41,704 nt of DNA from Collinsella sp. (GTDB lineage Bacteria; Actinomycetota; Coriobacteriia; Coriobacteriales; Coriobacteriaceae): NCBI GenBank assembly GCA_031295385.1, contig JAUMOL010000020.1, positions 1 through 41,704 of the forward strand, in the 5' to 3' direction. The notes below the pieces were generated by a model. It searched no databases, had not been told where the DNA came from, and saw only the letters and a list, made by a program, of their open reading frames with translations. Made by a program: the position numbers and the translations under genes. Positions 31,378-38,666 of the stretch are shown here, piece after piece (positions within the stretch are counted from its first letter, which is position 1; every line of letters begins with the position of its first letter).

Positions 31378-32817
31378 CTAGTCCAGACGACGGGTCTGCG
31401 CCACGTGCTTATACCAGTATGCGCTTGCCTTGGGCGTGCGCTTCTGGGTTTCAAAGTCAACGTAGAAGAAGCCGTAACGCTTGTTGTAGCCATTGGTCCA
31501 GGAGAACTGATCCTGCAGGCTCCACAGGAAGTAGCCGCCCACGTTGACACCCACCTCCATGGCCTTGAGCAACCAGCGCAGGTGCTGCTCGATGTAGTCG
31601 ATGCGCGGCTGGTCGTCCACAAAACCGTCCTTGTAGGGGTCCTTGTAGCCCATGCCGTTCTCGGTGATGAAAATCTGCTTGTAGTTGGGGTAGCGCTGCT
31701 TAATGTAGACGAGCAGATCGAACAGGCCCTCGGGATAGATGATCCAGTCCCAGTCGGTGGTGGGGATGCCAGGCTTGTTCACATGCTCGCCAATACCCTT
31801 AACGCGCCAGCGGCCGGTGCCCTTCTCGCCCGTACCGTTGTGGTGCAGGTCGTTCTCGCCGTCGTAAGCCTTCAAGAAGCGGCACTGGTAGTTGTTAACG
31901 CCCAAGTAGTCGTTGTAGAGCGCGGCCTCGCGCATAATCTCGAGGTCCTCGTCCAGGATTTCGATGGTGCCGCCCGAGACGGCAGCCAGGCGGTTGGCGC
32001 ACTCGAGGGTGTCGGGCGCGTAGTCGCCGCGGAAGGTGGCGTCGAGCAAAAACTGGTTCTGCAGCACGTGCTCGTTGTTGGCGGCTTTGATGTCGGCGGG
32101 GTCGTTCTCGTTGAGCGGATACTTAAATTCCAGCGACTGAATGACGCCGATCTTGCCCTTAAAACCGCCGTTGTGGAAGGCCAGTACTGCCTTGGCGTGG
32201 GCGAGCATCATGTTGTGCTCGCACTGGAAGGCCTCGGCCAGATGTGCCTTAACGCCACCGGGGAAGGTGCCCTCGATGTAGGTGTTGGAGGCGTCGGCCC
32301 AGATCTCGTTAAAGGTGAACCAGTAGGTCACCTGGTCGGCGTACTCCTTAAAGCAGAAGGTGGCAAAGTCCACAAAGGCGTCGATGGTCTCGCGGTTGAG
32401 GAAGTCGCCCTTCTCAAAGAGGGGCAGCGGCGTATCGAAGTGATGCAGCGTGACAAACGGCTCAACGTGGTGCTTGTGGCACTCGGCGAAGAGGTCGTGG
32501 TAGAACTGGACACCCTCGGGGTTGATTTCGCCGGTACCGTTGGGGAAGATGCGGCTCCAGGCGATGGAGAGACGAATGCCGTTGATGCCGAACTCCTCGC
32601 ACAGTTCCAGATCGACGGGGTACTGGTTGTAGAAGTCCGAAGCGGGATCGGGGGAGAAGCGCCCTTGGGCCTCCAAGAAGTCGTCCCAGGCGACTTTGCC
32701 CTTACCGTGGGTGCGGGTCTCGCCCTCTACCTGGTAAGCAGCAGTGGCGCCGCCAAAGACAAAGCCCTCGGGAAACTGCGCAGGCGGGTTGGTGACGCTA
32801 GCGGGGTTAACGGACAT
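31378..32817 (-). CDS. lacG: GH1 6-phospho-beta-galactosidase, LacG-like (cassette 3)
   Basis: A 479-residue GH1 hydrolase and the closest of the three to LacG of lactic acid bacteria: VTLHHFDTPLPLFEKGDFLN, NRETIDAFVDFATFCFKEY, acid/base Glu in TFNEIW, nucleophile in ITENGMG, and phosphate-binding set in DQFSWTNGYNKRYG with the galactoside-type Trp. It hydrolyses lactose-6'-phosphate to glucose and galactose-6-phosphate, which then feeds LacAB at 38175. It is 66 bases downstream of the LacE-like gene with a hairpin between. The N-terminus has a 10-residue Pro/Asn-rich extension before FPEGFVFGGAT. Confidence 0.9.
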   Translation of the reverse strand: MSVNPASVTNPPAQFPEGFVFGGATAAYQVEGETRTHGKGKVAWDDFLEAQGRFSPDPASDFYNQYPVDLELCEEFGINGIRLSIAWSRIFPNGTGEINPEGVQFYHDLFAECHKHHVEPFVTLHHFDTPLPLFEKGDFLNRETIDAFVDFATFCFKEYADQVTYWFTFNEIWADASNTYIEGTFPGGVKAHLAEAFQCEHNMMLAHAKAVLAFHNGGFKGKIGVIQSLEFKYPLNENDPADIKAANNEHVLQNQFLLDATFRGDYAPDTLECANRLAAVSGGTIEILDEDLEIMREAALYNDYLGVNNYQCRFLKAYDGENDLHHNGTGEKGTGRWRVKGIGEHVNKPGIPTTDWDWIIYPEGLFDLLVYIKQRYPNYKQIFITENGMGYKDPYKDGFVDDQPRIDYIEQHLRWLLKAMEVGVNVGGYFLWSLQDQFSWTNGYNKRYGFFYVDFETQKRTPKASAYWYKHVAQTRRLD

Positions 32818-32840
32818 GATGATCCAATCGTCTAAATCGA

Positions 32841-32874
32841 AGGGCCAGCCGGTCTTGGATGGTCGGCTGGCCCT
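32841..32874 (-). other. Intercistronic hairpin between EIICB and GH1, cassette 3
   Basis: AGGGCCAGCCG (32841-32851) and CGGCTGGCCCT (32864-32874) form a perfect 11-bp stem without a U-tract, in the same place as the hairpin of cassette 1 but unrelated in sequence. Confidence 0.6.
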
Positions 32875-32883
32875 GAGCGTTAC

Positions 32884-34659
32884 TTACTTCGAAAGTTGCT
32901 CGCTTACGAAGGCGAGAGACTTGTCGCCGTTCTGGGAGAGCTCGATGTACTGCTTACCGCGGCAGGCGACGCATTTGTTGCCCACGCGCTCGCAGTCCTT
33001 CTGCAGGTCGGCCAGGTAGCTTGCGGCCTGCGGGGCCAGGACGACCAGGTCAAAGTCGGGGAGCATGTCAACGTGGTTGCCATAGGCCTCGGCAGCGGTC
33101 TCAAGATTGATGCCGCGCTCCTTGGCGGCCTTGGCCAGCGCGTTGGCGAGCAGGCCTGAGGTTCCGCCACCCTGGCAGAGCACGAGCACGCGCTTGCCGT
33201 TGAGGTCACTGGTGGTCGTTGCCTCGGCAGCGGGTGCTGCGGAAGCGGCGGGGGCGTCGGCCTTCACGGCCTCGGCGGCAGCGCCGGCAGCAACGCTCTT
33301 GGCGTCAGCCTTGCCCTGGAAGGCATCGTTGAGCTTGGCGGCCTTCTCGGCGTTCTTGGCGGCGAGCTCCTCCTGGGAGATCTCGGCCTCCTCGGCGCAC
33401 TTCTGGGCGTCATAGGCGCGGAAGAACGGGTAGTACAGAACGAAATCGACGACCAGGATAAGGGCGAGCATCACAAAGGCGAGCGGCTGGAAGCCCAGGC
33501 CCATGATGGTACCGATGGGGCCGGGGACGGTCCAAGGCAGGGTGTACATAAAGCCGTTCATGCCCAAGAAGTCGATAAAGATCTTGAGGATCCAGATGTT
33601 GGCGATCGGGGCAAAGACAAACGGGACAAAGAAGACGGGGTTGAGCACGATGGGTGCGGCGAACAGCAGCGGCTCGTTGACGGCAAAGCACACGGGGACG
33701 ATAGCGGCCTTACCGACGGCGCGCATCTCCTGGGACTTGGCCAGGAAGCAGAACATAAAGACCAGGACGAGCGTGGCGCCGGTGCCGCCCATGCAGACGA
33801 CGAAGTACTGGGCACCCTGGGTCAGGACGGCGGAAGCGTGCTGGCCAGCCTGGAACGCGGCCAGGTTGTCGGTCATGTTGGCAACGAGGGCGGCGGCGAT
33901 GGCGGGCTCGACGATCGAGGGACCGTGGACGCCCACGAACCAGAACAGGCTCATGGCGCCGTAGATCACAGCGAGGCCGATGTAGCCGTCGGCAGCGGTG
34001 AACAGGGGCTGGAACACCTGGATGACGCCCTGGGCAAAGCAGAAGCCAAAAGCAGCGCGGAAGGCTATGTCAAAGACCCAAAAGACGGTGATGCAGACGG
34101 AGAAGGGGATGATGTCCTTAAAGGTCTGCGAGATGTTGGGCGGAACCTGCTCGGGCATCTTGACGGTGATGTTGCGCTTAATGAAGAACTTGTAGATGAT
34201 GCCAGTCACAAACGCAGCGATGAAAGCGGTCAGCAGGCCCTTGGAACCAAGGTAGGTGGTGTTGAAACCGCTGGCGGCGTCCGTGGCGATGGTGTCGCTC
34301 GAAAGGAGCAGAAAGCCGATGATGGCCGCGCACATGCACGAGATGAAGTTGATCTGGTTGTTCTTGGGCAGATCGCGGTTCTGAGCGTCGGCGAAGTGCT
34401 TGGCCGTGGTGGCGGCGCAGGCGATGGCCAGGATGCCCATGGAGTAGTTGTAGCACTTCCACAGGGCGTTGTTGATGTCATCGGGCCAGTAGAAACCCCA
34501 GATGTTGGGGACCGAGGCTACCAGGCAAAAGATGGACGAGAAGATGATGATGGGGATGACGGAGATAAAGCCGTCGCGGATCGCCTTGAGGTACTTGTTG
34601 CGGGCGATCGCGTTGAAAAAGGGCTGGCCCTTTTCGATGATGGCGATGAGTTGCTCCAT
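32884..34659 (-). CDS. lacE: PTS lactose-specific EIICB permease (LacE)
   Basis: A 591-residue transporter and the closest of the four to LacE: IEKGQPFFNAIARNKYLKAI, NNQINFISCMCAAIIGFL, FVGVHGPSIVEPAIAA, CMGGTGATLVLVFMF and AVNEPLLFAAPIVLNPVFF. The linker (about residues 435-490) is rich in Ala, Glu and Lys. EIIB carries Cys495 in VLVLCQGGGTSG. It brings in lactose as lactose-6'-phosphate using phosphate from LacF. First gene of the leftward cassette, divergent from LacI 3, with LacI-type operators at 34721-34738 and 34840-34857. Confidence 0.94.
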   Translation of the reverse strand: MEQLIAIIEKGQPFFNAIARNKYLKAIRDGFISVIPIIIFSSIFCLVASVPNIWGFYWPDDINNALWKCYNYSMGILAIACAATTAKHFADAQNRDLPKNNQINFISCMCAAIIGFLLLSSDTIATDAASGFNTTYLGSKGLLTAFIAAFVTGIIYKFFIKRNITVKMPEQVPPNISQTFKDIIPFSVCITVFWVFDIAFRAAFGFCFAQGVIQVFQPLFTAADGYIGLAVIYGAMSLFWFVGVHGPSIVEPAIAAALVANMTDNLAAFQAGQHASAVLTQGAQYFVVCMGGTGATLVLVFMFCFLAKSQEMRAVGKAAIVPVCFAVNEPLLFAAPIVLNPVFFVPFVFAPIANIWILKIFIDFLGMNGFMYTLPWTVPGPIGTIMGLGFQPLAFVMLALILVVDFVLYYPFFRAYDAQKCAEEAEISQEELAAKNAEKAAKLNDAFQGKADAKSVAAGAAAEAVKADAPAASAAPAAEATTTSDLNGKRVLVLCQGGGTSGLLANALAKAAKERGINLETAAEAYGNHVDMLPDFDLVVLAPQAASYLADLQKDCERVGNKCVACRGKQYIELSQNGDKSLAFVSEQLSK

Positions 34660-34720
34660 GCAAAGCTCCTAAGAGTCGGTGGGTTAGCAACGATGGTAGC
34701 TTTTGACGTTTGGTTGCCAA

Positions 34721-34857
34721 AATGTTGACGTTGCCATTTTGTGACACAAAAAAGAAGCGAACCGGTGGTTCCTGTGCCTGCGAACCGTCGATTCCTTATG
34801 CGTAAACGTTTGAGCCGCCCGGTGGCTCTGTGTTTGCACAATGGCAACGTTAACATT
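34721..34857. promoter_or_regulatory. Operator pair of LacI regulator 3
   Basis: AATGTTGACGTTGCCATT (34721-34738) and AATGGCAACGTTAACATT (34840-34857) are near-inverse copies of one site with CG centres 119 bp apart, a spacing that could allow DNA looping. They differ from the sites of repressors 1 and 2 at the positions flanking ACGT. Confidence 0.75.
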
Positions 34858-34892
34858 TGGGCGCTAAAAGCCGTTTGGGGAAGCAAAAATGT

Positions 34893-34924
34893 CGGTGAAC
34901 GGTAGGTTTTGGGTGGTGAGCGTA
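34893..34924 (+). promoter_or_regulatory. Direct-repeat motif, 21-bp spacing, cassette 3
   Basis: CGGTGAACGGT (34893-34903) and a weaker TGGTGAGCGTA (34914-34924) start 21 bp apart, beyond the operator pair as seen from lacE. Confidence 0.5.
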
Positions 34925-35015
34925 TGGTGGGGGAGGCGTTGGATATACTTGAAGGCGTTAAAAATGACTGCGTAGGGTGCCACCAATGGCATCGTCGACA
35001 TAGAAAGATCGACCT

Positions 35016-36020
35016 ATGGCCGCTGTTAAAAAATCGGTTTCCGTTAAGGATGTGGCGCGTCTCGCGGGCGTCTCGGAGCAGACAGTCTCGCGTACGGTGC
35101 ACGATTCGCCCAGCGTGCGCCCCGAGACCAAGGAGCGCGTGCGTGCCGCCATGCGCGAGCTGGGGTATCGCCCCAATTTTGCCGGTCGATCGCTGCGCCG
35201 CGGTAAGTTTAAGACCGTCGGCGTCGCCATGTTCAACATTACTGGCACCGGCAACCTCGACCGTATGGAGGGCTTTGCCGCCGCGGCCGACAAACACGGC
35301 TATGCCATCACCCTCACTAAAGTAGATGGACACCCCTATACCCTCGAGAGCGCATCGTCGCGTATGAGCGCACTGCCGGTGGACGGTATGGTCGTGATTA
35401 TGAACCGCATGCCGGCGGACTTTGGCACCTTCGAGCCGCTGCCCGGTATGCAGACGGTGCTCGTTACCATGTTGGAGCACCCGCTGTGCTCGACGGTCGA
35501 TAACGACCAGTTCGATTGCTCGCGCCAGGTGGTCGAGTACTTGCTGGAGCAGGGGCACAAGACCGTGCACTTTATCTCGTGCCCCGAGCGCTCGCTTTCG
35601 GGCATGCGGCGCGAGGAGGGCTGGCGTGAGACATTGCGTGCGCATGGTATTGAGCCGCCGCGACTCGTCCGTGGCGATTGGACGGCACAGAGTGGATATG
35701 CTGCCGGCCAGGTGCTTGCGGATGATCCGACCTGCACGGCCATTTATGCCTCCAACGATGCCATGGCATATGGCTGTATCCGTGGGCTCGAGTCGCGCGG
35801 GAAGTGCGTGCCCCAGGACGTGAGCGTGGTGGGTGTTGACGATAGTCTGGGCGATATCGTGCCCGATCGTCGCCTGACCACGGTGCGCTTTGACAACAAG
35901 CGCGTCGGCATGTGGGCGGTCGACAAGATTGCCGGCGCCGAGGGCGTTGCGCCCGGTGTGGAGCACAGGCTGTTTCCGGGCGTGCTCGTCGAGGGCGATA
36001 CGGTGCGCGATGTACGCTAG
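35016..36020 (+). CDS. LacI-family repressor 3
   Basis: A 334-residue regulator. HTH: VSVKDVARLAGVSEQTVSRT, recognition residues Glu-Gln, hinge FAGRSLR. Sensor domain motifs are TVGVAMFNI, GMVVIMNRM, TVDNDQFDCSRQVVEYLLEQ, IYASNDAMAYGCIRGL and VSVVGVDDSLGDIV. The RBS is weak (AAAGA). Divergent from lacE-lacG, which it presumably represses. It is the only one of the three not followed by a palindromic array; the next gene, lacF, points the same way. Confidence 0.9.
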   Translation: MAAVKKSVSVKDVARLAGVSEQTVSRTVHDSPSVRPETKERVRAAMRELGYRPNFAGRSLRRGKFKTVGVAMFNITGTGNLDRMEGFAAAADKHGYAITLTKVDGHPYTLESASSRMSALPVDGMVVIMNRMPADFGTFEPLPGMQTVLVTMLEHPLCSTVDNDQFDCSRQVVEYLLEQGHKTVHFISCPERSLSGMRREEGWRETLRAHGIEPPRLVRGDWTAQSGYAAGQVLADDPTCTAIYASNDAMAYGCIRGLESRGKCVPQDVSVVGVDDSLGDIVPDRRLTTVRFDNKRVGMWAVDKIAGAEGVAPGVEHRLFPGVLVEGDTVRDVR

Positions 36021-36080
36021 GGTGCGGACCTGTTTGGGTTGCCGATAATTGTGTTTGATATTGTTCGGACTGGCTAAAAA

Positions 36081-36112
36081 GCCGTTCACGGCTGAAAAGC
36101 AACCGTTCATAG
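36081..36112 (-). promoter_or_regulatory. Direct-repeat motif, 21-bp spacing, upstream of lacF
   Basis: GCCGTTCACGG (36081-36091) and ACCGTTCATAG (36102-36112) start exactly 21 bp apart. Read on the minus strand these are the CGGTRAACGGT motif. They end about 30 bases before the TTGTTT that may serve as the lacF -35. Confidence 0.5.
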
Positions 36113-36132
36113 CTCGAAATTGCGTTTTGCGC

Positions 36133-36170
36133 TGTTCTTTTTTGTTTGAATGTTACTGTTCCTGTCATAC
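36133..36170 (+). promoter_or_regulatory. lacF promoter with LacR-type words
   Basis: TGTTC (36133-36137), TGTTTGAA (36143-36150) and TGTTC (36157-36161) repeat the words found at the DeoR gene's own promoter. TTGTTT (36142-36147), 17 bases, TCATAC (36165-36170) could be the promoter itself, which would place the repressor on it. Confidence 0.45.
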
Positions 36171-36234
36171 ACAGCGCAGCGCGTATGCCCGGACGCGATG
36201 CTCTCCGTTGGTTCATATGTGAAAGGAACGCAAT

Positions 36235-36573
36235 ATGGCAACCAAAGAAGAAATCTCGATGGTTGGATTCGAGATTGTCGCATACGCTGGCGACGCCCAG
36301 ACTGATCTGCTTGCAGCGCTCGATGCTGCTCGCGAGGGCGATTTTGAGAAGGCCGAGCAGCTGCACAAGGATGCGAGCGATGCACTCATCGGTGCCCACG
36401 ACACGCAGACCAAGCTGCTTTCGCAGGAGGCCGGCGGTGGCGAGATGGAGATGACCTTCATCATGGCCCATGCTCAGGATACTCTCATGACCACCATGAT
36501 CCTGGAGAAGCAGGCCCGCTTTACCATCGATGCCTACAAGCGCATCGCCGAGCTCGAGGCCAAGCTCGCCTAA
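36235..36573 (+). CDS. lacF: PTS lactose/cellobiose-family EIIA (LacF)
   Basis: A 112-residue, all-helical EIIA. The phosphorylated His79 lies in EMTFIMAHAQDTLM, and Asp82 three residues later is the usual metal ligand of the trimer. It carries phosphate from HPr to the EIIB domains. It is the only lactose-family EIIA in the window, whereas four EIICB proteins are present, so it probably serves all of them. AAAGGAA lies eight bases upstream. It is a single-gene unit closed by a terminator at 36601, under both the 21-bp direct-repeat motif and LacR-type words. Confidence 0.94.
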   Translation: MATKEEISMVGFEIVAYAGDAQTDLLAALDAAREGDFEKAEQLHKDASDALIGAHDTQTKLLSQEAGGGEMEMTFIMAHAQDTLMTTMILEKQARFTIDAYKRIAELEAKLA

Positions 36574-36600
36574 CGAGCCCTCACAACCAAGTCCCCTTCC

Positions 36601-36638
36601 AAAAGCTCTGCCGCTACCCGCGGCAGGGCTTTTTTCTG
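36601..36638 (+). terminator. Terminator after lacF
   Basis: AAAGCTCTGCCGC and GCGGCAGGGCTTT form a stem with one mismatch, followed by TTTC. Confidence 0.85.
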
Positions 36639-36648
36639 TTCTCCTTCA

Positions 36649-36715
36649 AGTTGCGGTGAAATAGGGATTGAATAGGGGCCGGCGGGCACAAAACAATCCC
36701 TATTCCACCGCAACT
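36649..36715. repeat. 22-bp inverted repeat between lacF and the membrane-protein gene
   Basis: AGTTGCGGTG-A-AATAGGGATTG (36649-36670) pairs with CAATCCCTATT-C-CACCGCAACT (36694-36715), one mismatch in 22 bp, with a 23-base GC-rich loop. It is not a terminator (no T-run) and follows a complete terminator. It may be a short non-autonomous repeat (MITE/REP type) or a regulatory hairpin. Confidence 0.75.
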
Positions 36716-36833
36716 CATCCGGAGATAGTCATTGGGGACAGTCTTGGTGCGCTCCGTTCGTCCTGCCGTTCGGTTTTTCGCTGGGTGGGTATACTTCCAT
36801 CCGCAATACAGGCCGGAATGAGGAGGTATCCAA

Positions 36834-37865
36834 ATGCCGGACAACGGATTGATTCAAAAGAGAGACGCGCACGAGATGGCTCATGGGCGTCCTGTCCAGA
36901 TAACCGAGCACACGACGGTAACAGAGCTGCAGCCCAGCCTGTCCGATGTCGTGTGCGCAAACAAAAAGCTGCAGATTGGCTTTATCGTTGCGCTTGTGGT
37001 ACTGGCGCTGCTGTCGGGCTTTGTAGCTCGTCCGCATTTCGCCGATACCAAAACTTGGGACTCCACCATCGAGGTCATCGATCAAAAGAAAGGCAACGTA
37101 CTGGCGCTCACGACCTCGTGCGTGGCGCTGTCTGCGGGCATTACCGCGCTGCCGGGTGATACGGGAACGCCGGTTGCCGAGCAGCTCGCACAGCTTTCAG
37201 GCAACCTTGGTATCGTGCTTGCCGTGCTATACCTGGAGAAATATTTGCTCACGATTTTGTGGTCGGTTGGCCTGGGCATCTTAATCCCGTTTGCGTTGGT
37301 GCTCTTTGCGGTGTCGCTCGGCATTCACGGGCGCTGGAGCACGAGCGCTGTCCTGCGCCGTGTGGCGACGCGCGTGCTGGTGGTTGCCGTGATCGGCATG
37401 GCGCTCGTGCCCGCGAGCGTATGGGTGTCGCAGAAGGTCGATGAAACGTATCGCGTAAGTATTGAGCAAGCTGAGCAAAAGGCTGCGGATGCTGCGGATG
37501 CGGCCGACACCACGGACAAGTCAGCCGAGACCAGCTCAAAATCGAACAAGAAAAAATCCGAGACCACGGAGTCCAAAAACGTGCTCGAGCAGTTGACTGA
37601 TGGGGCATCGAGCCTTGTTACGTCGGTGACCAGCGGCGCCAAGCAGATGACCGATGAGATCGTGCGGCAGGTGACCGATCTGATTGAAGGCGTCATCGTG
37701 ATGATCGTGACTTCGTGCGTTATCCCGCTGCTGGTGCTCGTGGCGTTCCTGTGGCTGGGCCACGTGCTGCTGGGGATCGATATTTCCGGCCCGGCGAACT
37801 ATTTGACGGGTCGTTTCTTGAGCGCTCCTTCCAAGCACGCCAAAAAGGGTGGGCAGTCTGAGTAG
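36834..37865 (+). CDS. Membrane protein of unknown function
   Basis: A 343-residue protein that I do not recognise. Hydrophobic segments: about 47-64 (IGFIVALVVLALLSGFVA), about 91-107, about 124-136 (LGIVLAVLYLEKYLL), about 137-160 (ILWSVGLGILIPFALVLFAV), about 180-195, and about 290-315 near the C-terminus. Between the last two lies a long polar stretch (about 205-285) full of Ala, Asp, Lys, Ser and Thr with a Lys-rich core (KSNKKKSETTESKN) and likely coiled coil or disorder. The start has GGAGG eight bases upstream, and TATACT at about 36788 may be its -10. A terminator follows. No link to sugar uptake is visible. Confidence 0.75.
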   Translation: MPDNGLIQKRDAHEMAHGRPVQITEHTTVTELQPSLSDVVCANKKLQIGFIVALVVLALLSGFVARPHFADTKTWDSTIEVIDQKKGNVLALTTSCVALSAGITALPGDTGTPVAEQLAQLSGNLGIVLAVLYLEKYLLTILWSVGLGILIPFALVLFAVSLGIHGRWSTSAVLRRVATRVLVVAVIGMALVPASVWVSQKVDETYRVSIEQAEQKAADAADAADTTDKSAETSSKSNKKKSETTESKNVLEQLTDGASSLVTSVTSGAKQMTDEIVRQVTDLIEGVIVMIVTSCVIPLLVLVAFLWLGHVLLGIDISGPANYLTGRFLSAPSKHAKKGGQSE

Positions 37866-37900
37866 CTAAAACAGCTGTATATACCGGGGAATACCGCCGA

Positions 37901-37936
37901 AGGGCGGCCGAGACGCGTTCTCGGTCGCCCTTTTTG
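37901..37936 (+). terminator. Terminator after the unknown membrane protein
   Basis: GGGCGGCCGAGA and CTCGGTCGCCC form a stem with a short CGCGTT loop, followed by TTTTTG. Confidence 0.85.
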
Positions 37937-37971
37937 TTTGTTGAATACGTGACAAGCCGGGCATTCCCTGA

Positions 37972-38003
37972 ATCCAAACGGTCAGCAATCATCCGTAAAC
38001 GGT
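37972..38003 (+). promoter_or_regulatory. Direct-repeat motif, 21-bp spacing, upstream of lacA
   Basis: ATCCAAACGGT (37972-37982) and CCGTAAACGGT (37993-38003) start exactly 21 bp apart, in the 309-base gap before lacA. Confidence 0.5.
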
Positions 38004-38004
38004 A

Positions 38005-38080
38005 TTTGTTCAAAAAAGAACAAAGATAAACAAATAGTTGTTGCAGTTACTGTTTGAATGTGTTCAAATAAACATGAACA
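38005..38080 (+). promoter_or_regulatory. lacA promoter region with clustered LacR-type words
   Basis: TTTGTTC (38005-38011) and GAACAAA (38018-38024) form an inverted pair; AAACAAA follows at 38028-38034. TGTTTGAA (38051-38058), TGTTCAAA (38061-38068) and ATGAACA (38074-38080) come next. TTTGAATGTGTTCAAA is itself a dyad. These match the words at the DeoR and lacF promoters and are the densest such cluster in the window. Confidence 0.55.
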
Positions 38081-38174
38081 GTGAAGAACCGCACATTCAG
38101 ATGCCCGGACCTGAACGCGATTCAACACTTCCAAACAGAAACTACGCACCTGCGTATCTCTCAAGGAGGATGTC

Positions 38175-38603
38175 ATGAGGGTTGTAATCGCTTCCGATGC
38201 CGACGGTATGTCGATGAAGGAGTCCGTCAAGGAGATGCTCATCGCCGATGGTCACGAGGTCGTCGACTATTCCGAGACCCCTGCCGCGGACTTTGTCGAT
38301 TCCGCGACCGCCGTTGCCAAGGACCTGCTGGAGCACAAGGATTCCCAGGGCTTCGCATTCGATAAGTACGGCGTCGGCTCCTATATGGCCGCCGTCAAGA
38401 TTAAGGGCATGGTCGTCGCCAACATTTCCGACGAGCGTTCCGCTTACATGACCCGCGAGCACAACGGCTCGCGCATGGTCACCATGGGCCCGGGCGTTGT
38501 GGGCACCGAGGTCGCCAAGAAGATCGCCCGCGAGTTCCTGCGCGCCCAGTACGCCGGCGGCCGTCACCAGATCCGTGTCGACATGCTCAACAAGATGGCC
38601 TAA
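38175..38603 (+). CDS. lacA: Galactose-6-phosphate isomerase subunit LacA
   Basis: A 142-residue RpiB/LacA-family protein of exactly the usual LacA length. MRVVIASDADGMSMKESVKEML is the phosphate-binding N-terminus; ANISDERSAYMTREHNGSRM matches the family's second conserved block. It lacks the CGTGxG cysteine motif, which is carried by LacB instead. LacA and LacB form the heteromer that converts D-galactose-6-phosphate to D-tagatose-6-phosphate. AAGGAGG precedes the ATG; lacB follows after 63 bases. The upstream region carries both LacR-type words and the 21-bp direct repeat. Confidence 0.94.
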   Translation: MRVVIASDADGMSMKESVKEMLIADGHEVVDYSETPAADFVDSATAVAKDLLEHKDSQGFAFDKYGVGSYMAAVKIKGMVVANISDERSAYMTREHNGSRMVTMGPGVVGTEVAKKIAREFLRAQYAGGRHQIRVDMLNKMA

Positions 38604-38666
38604 CGAGAGCCACCGAGAACTCGAACTTCTACCTCAACTTGTGAATTCAGACGAAAGGACGTTCTG

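Noticed and set aside
28295..32817. 6-phospho-beta-glucosidase (BglA/CelF type) for the GH1 genes
   Set aside because: All three keep the Trp directly after the phosphate-site Ser (FSW) associated with galactoside specificity, and cassette 3 reads like LacG throughout. Substrate range of cassettes 1 and 2 remains open.
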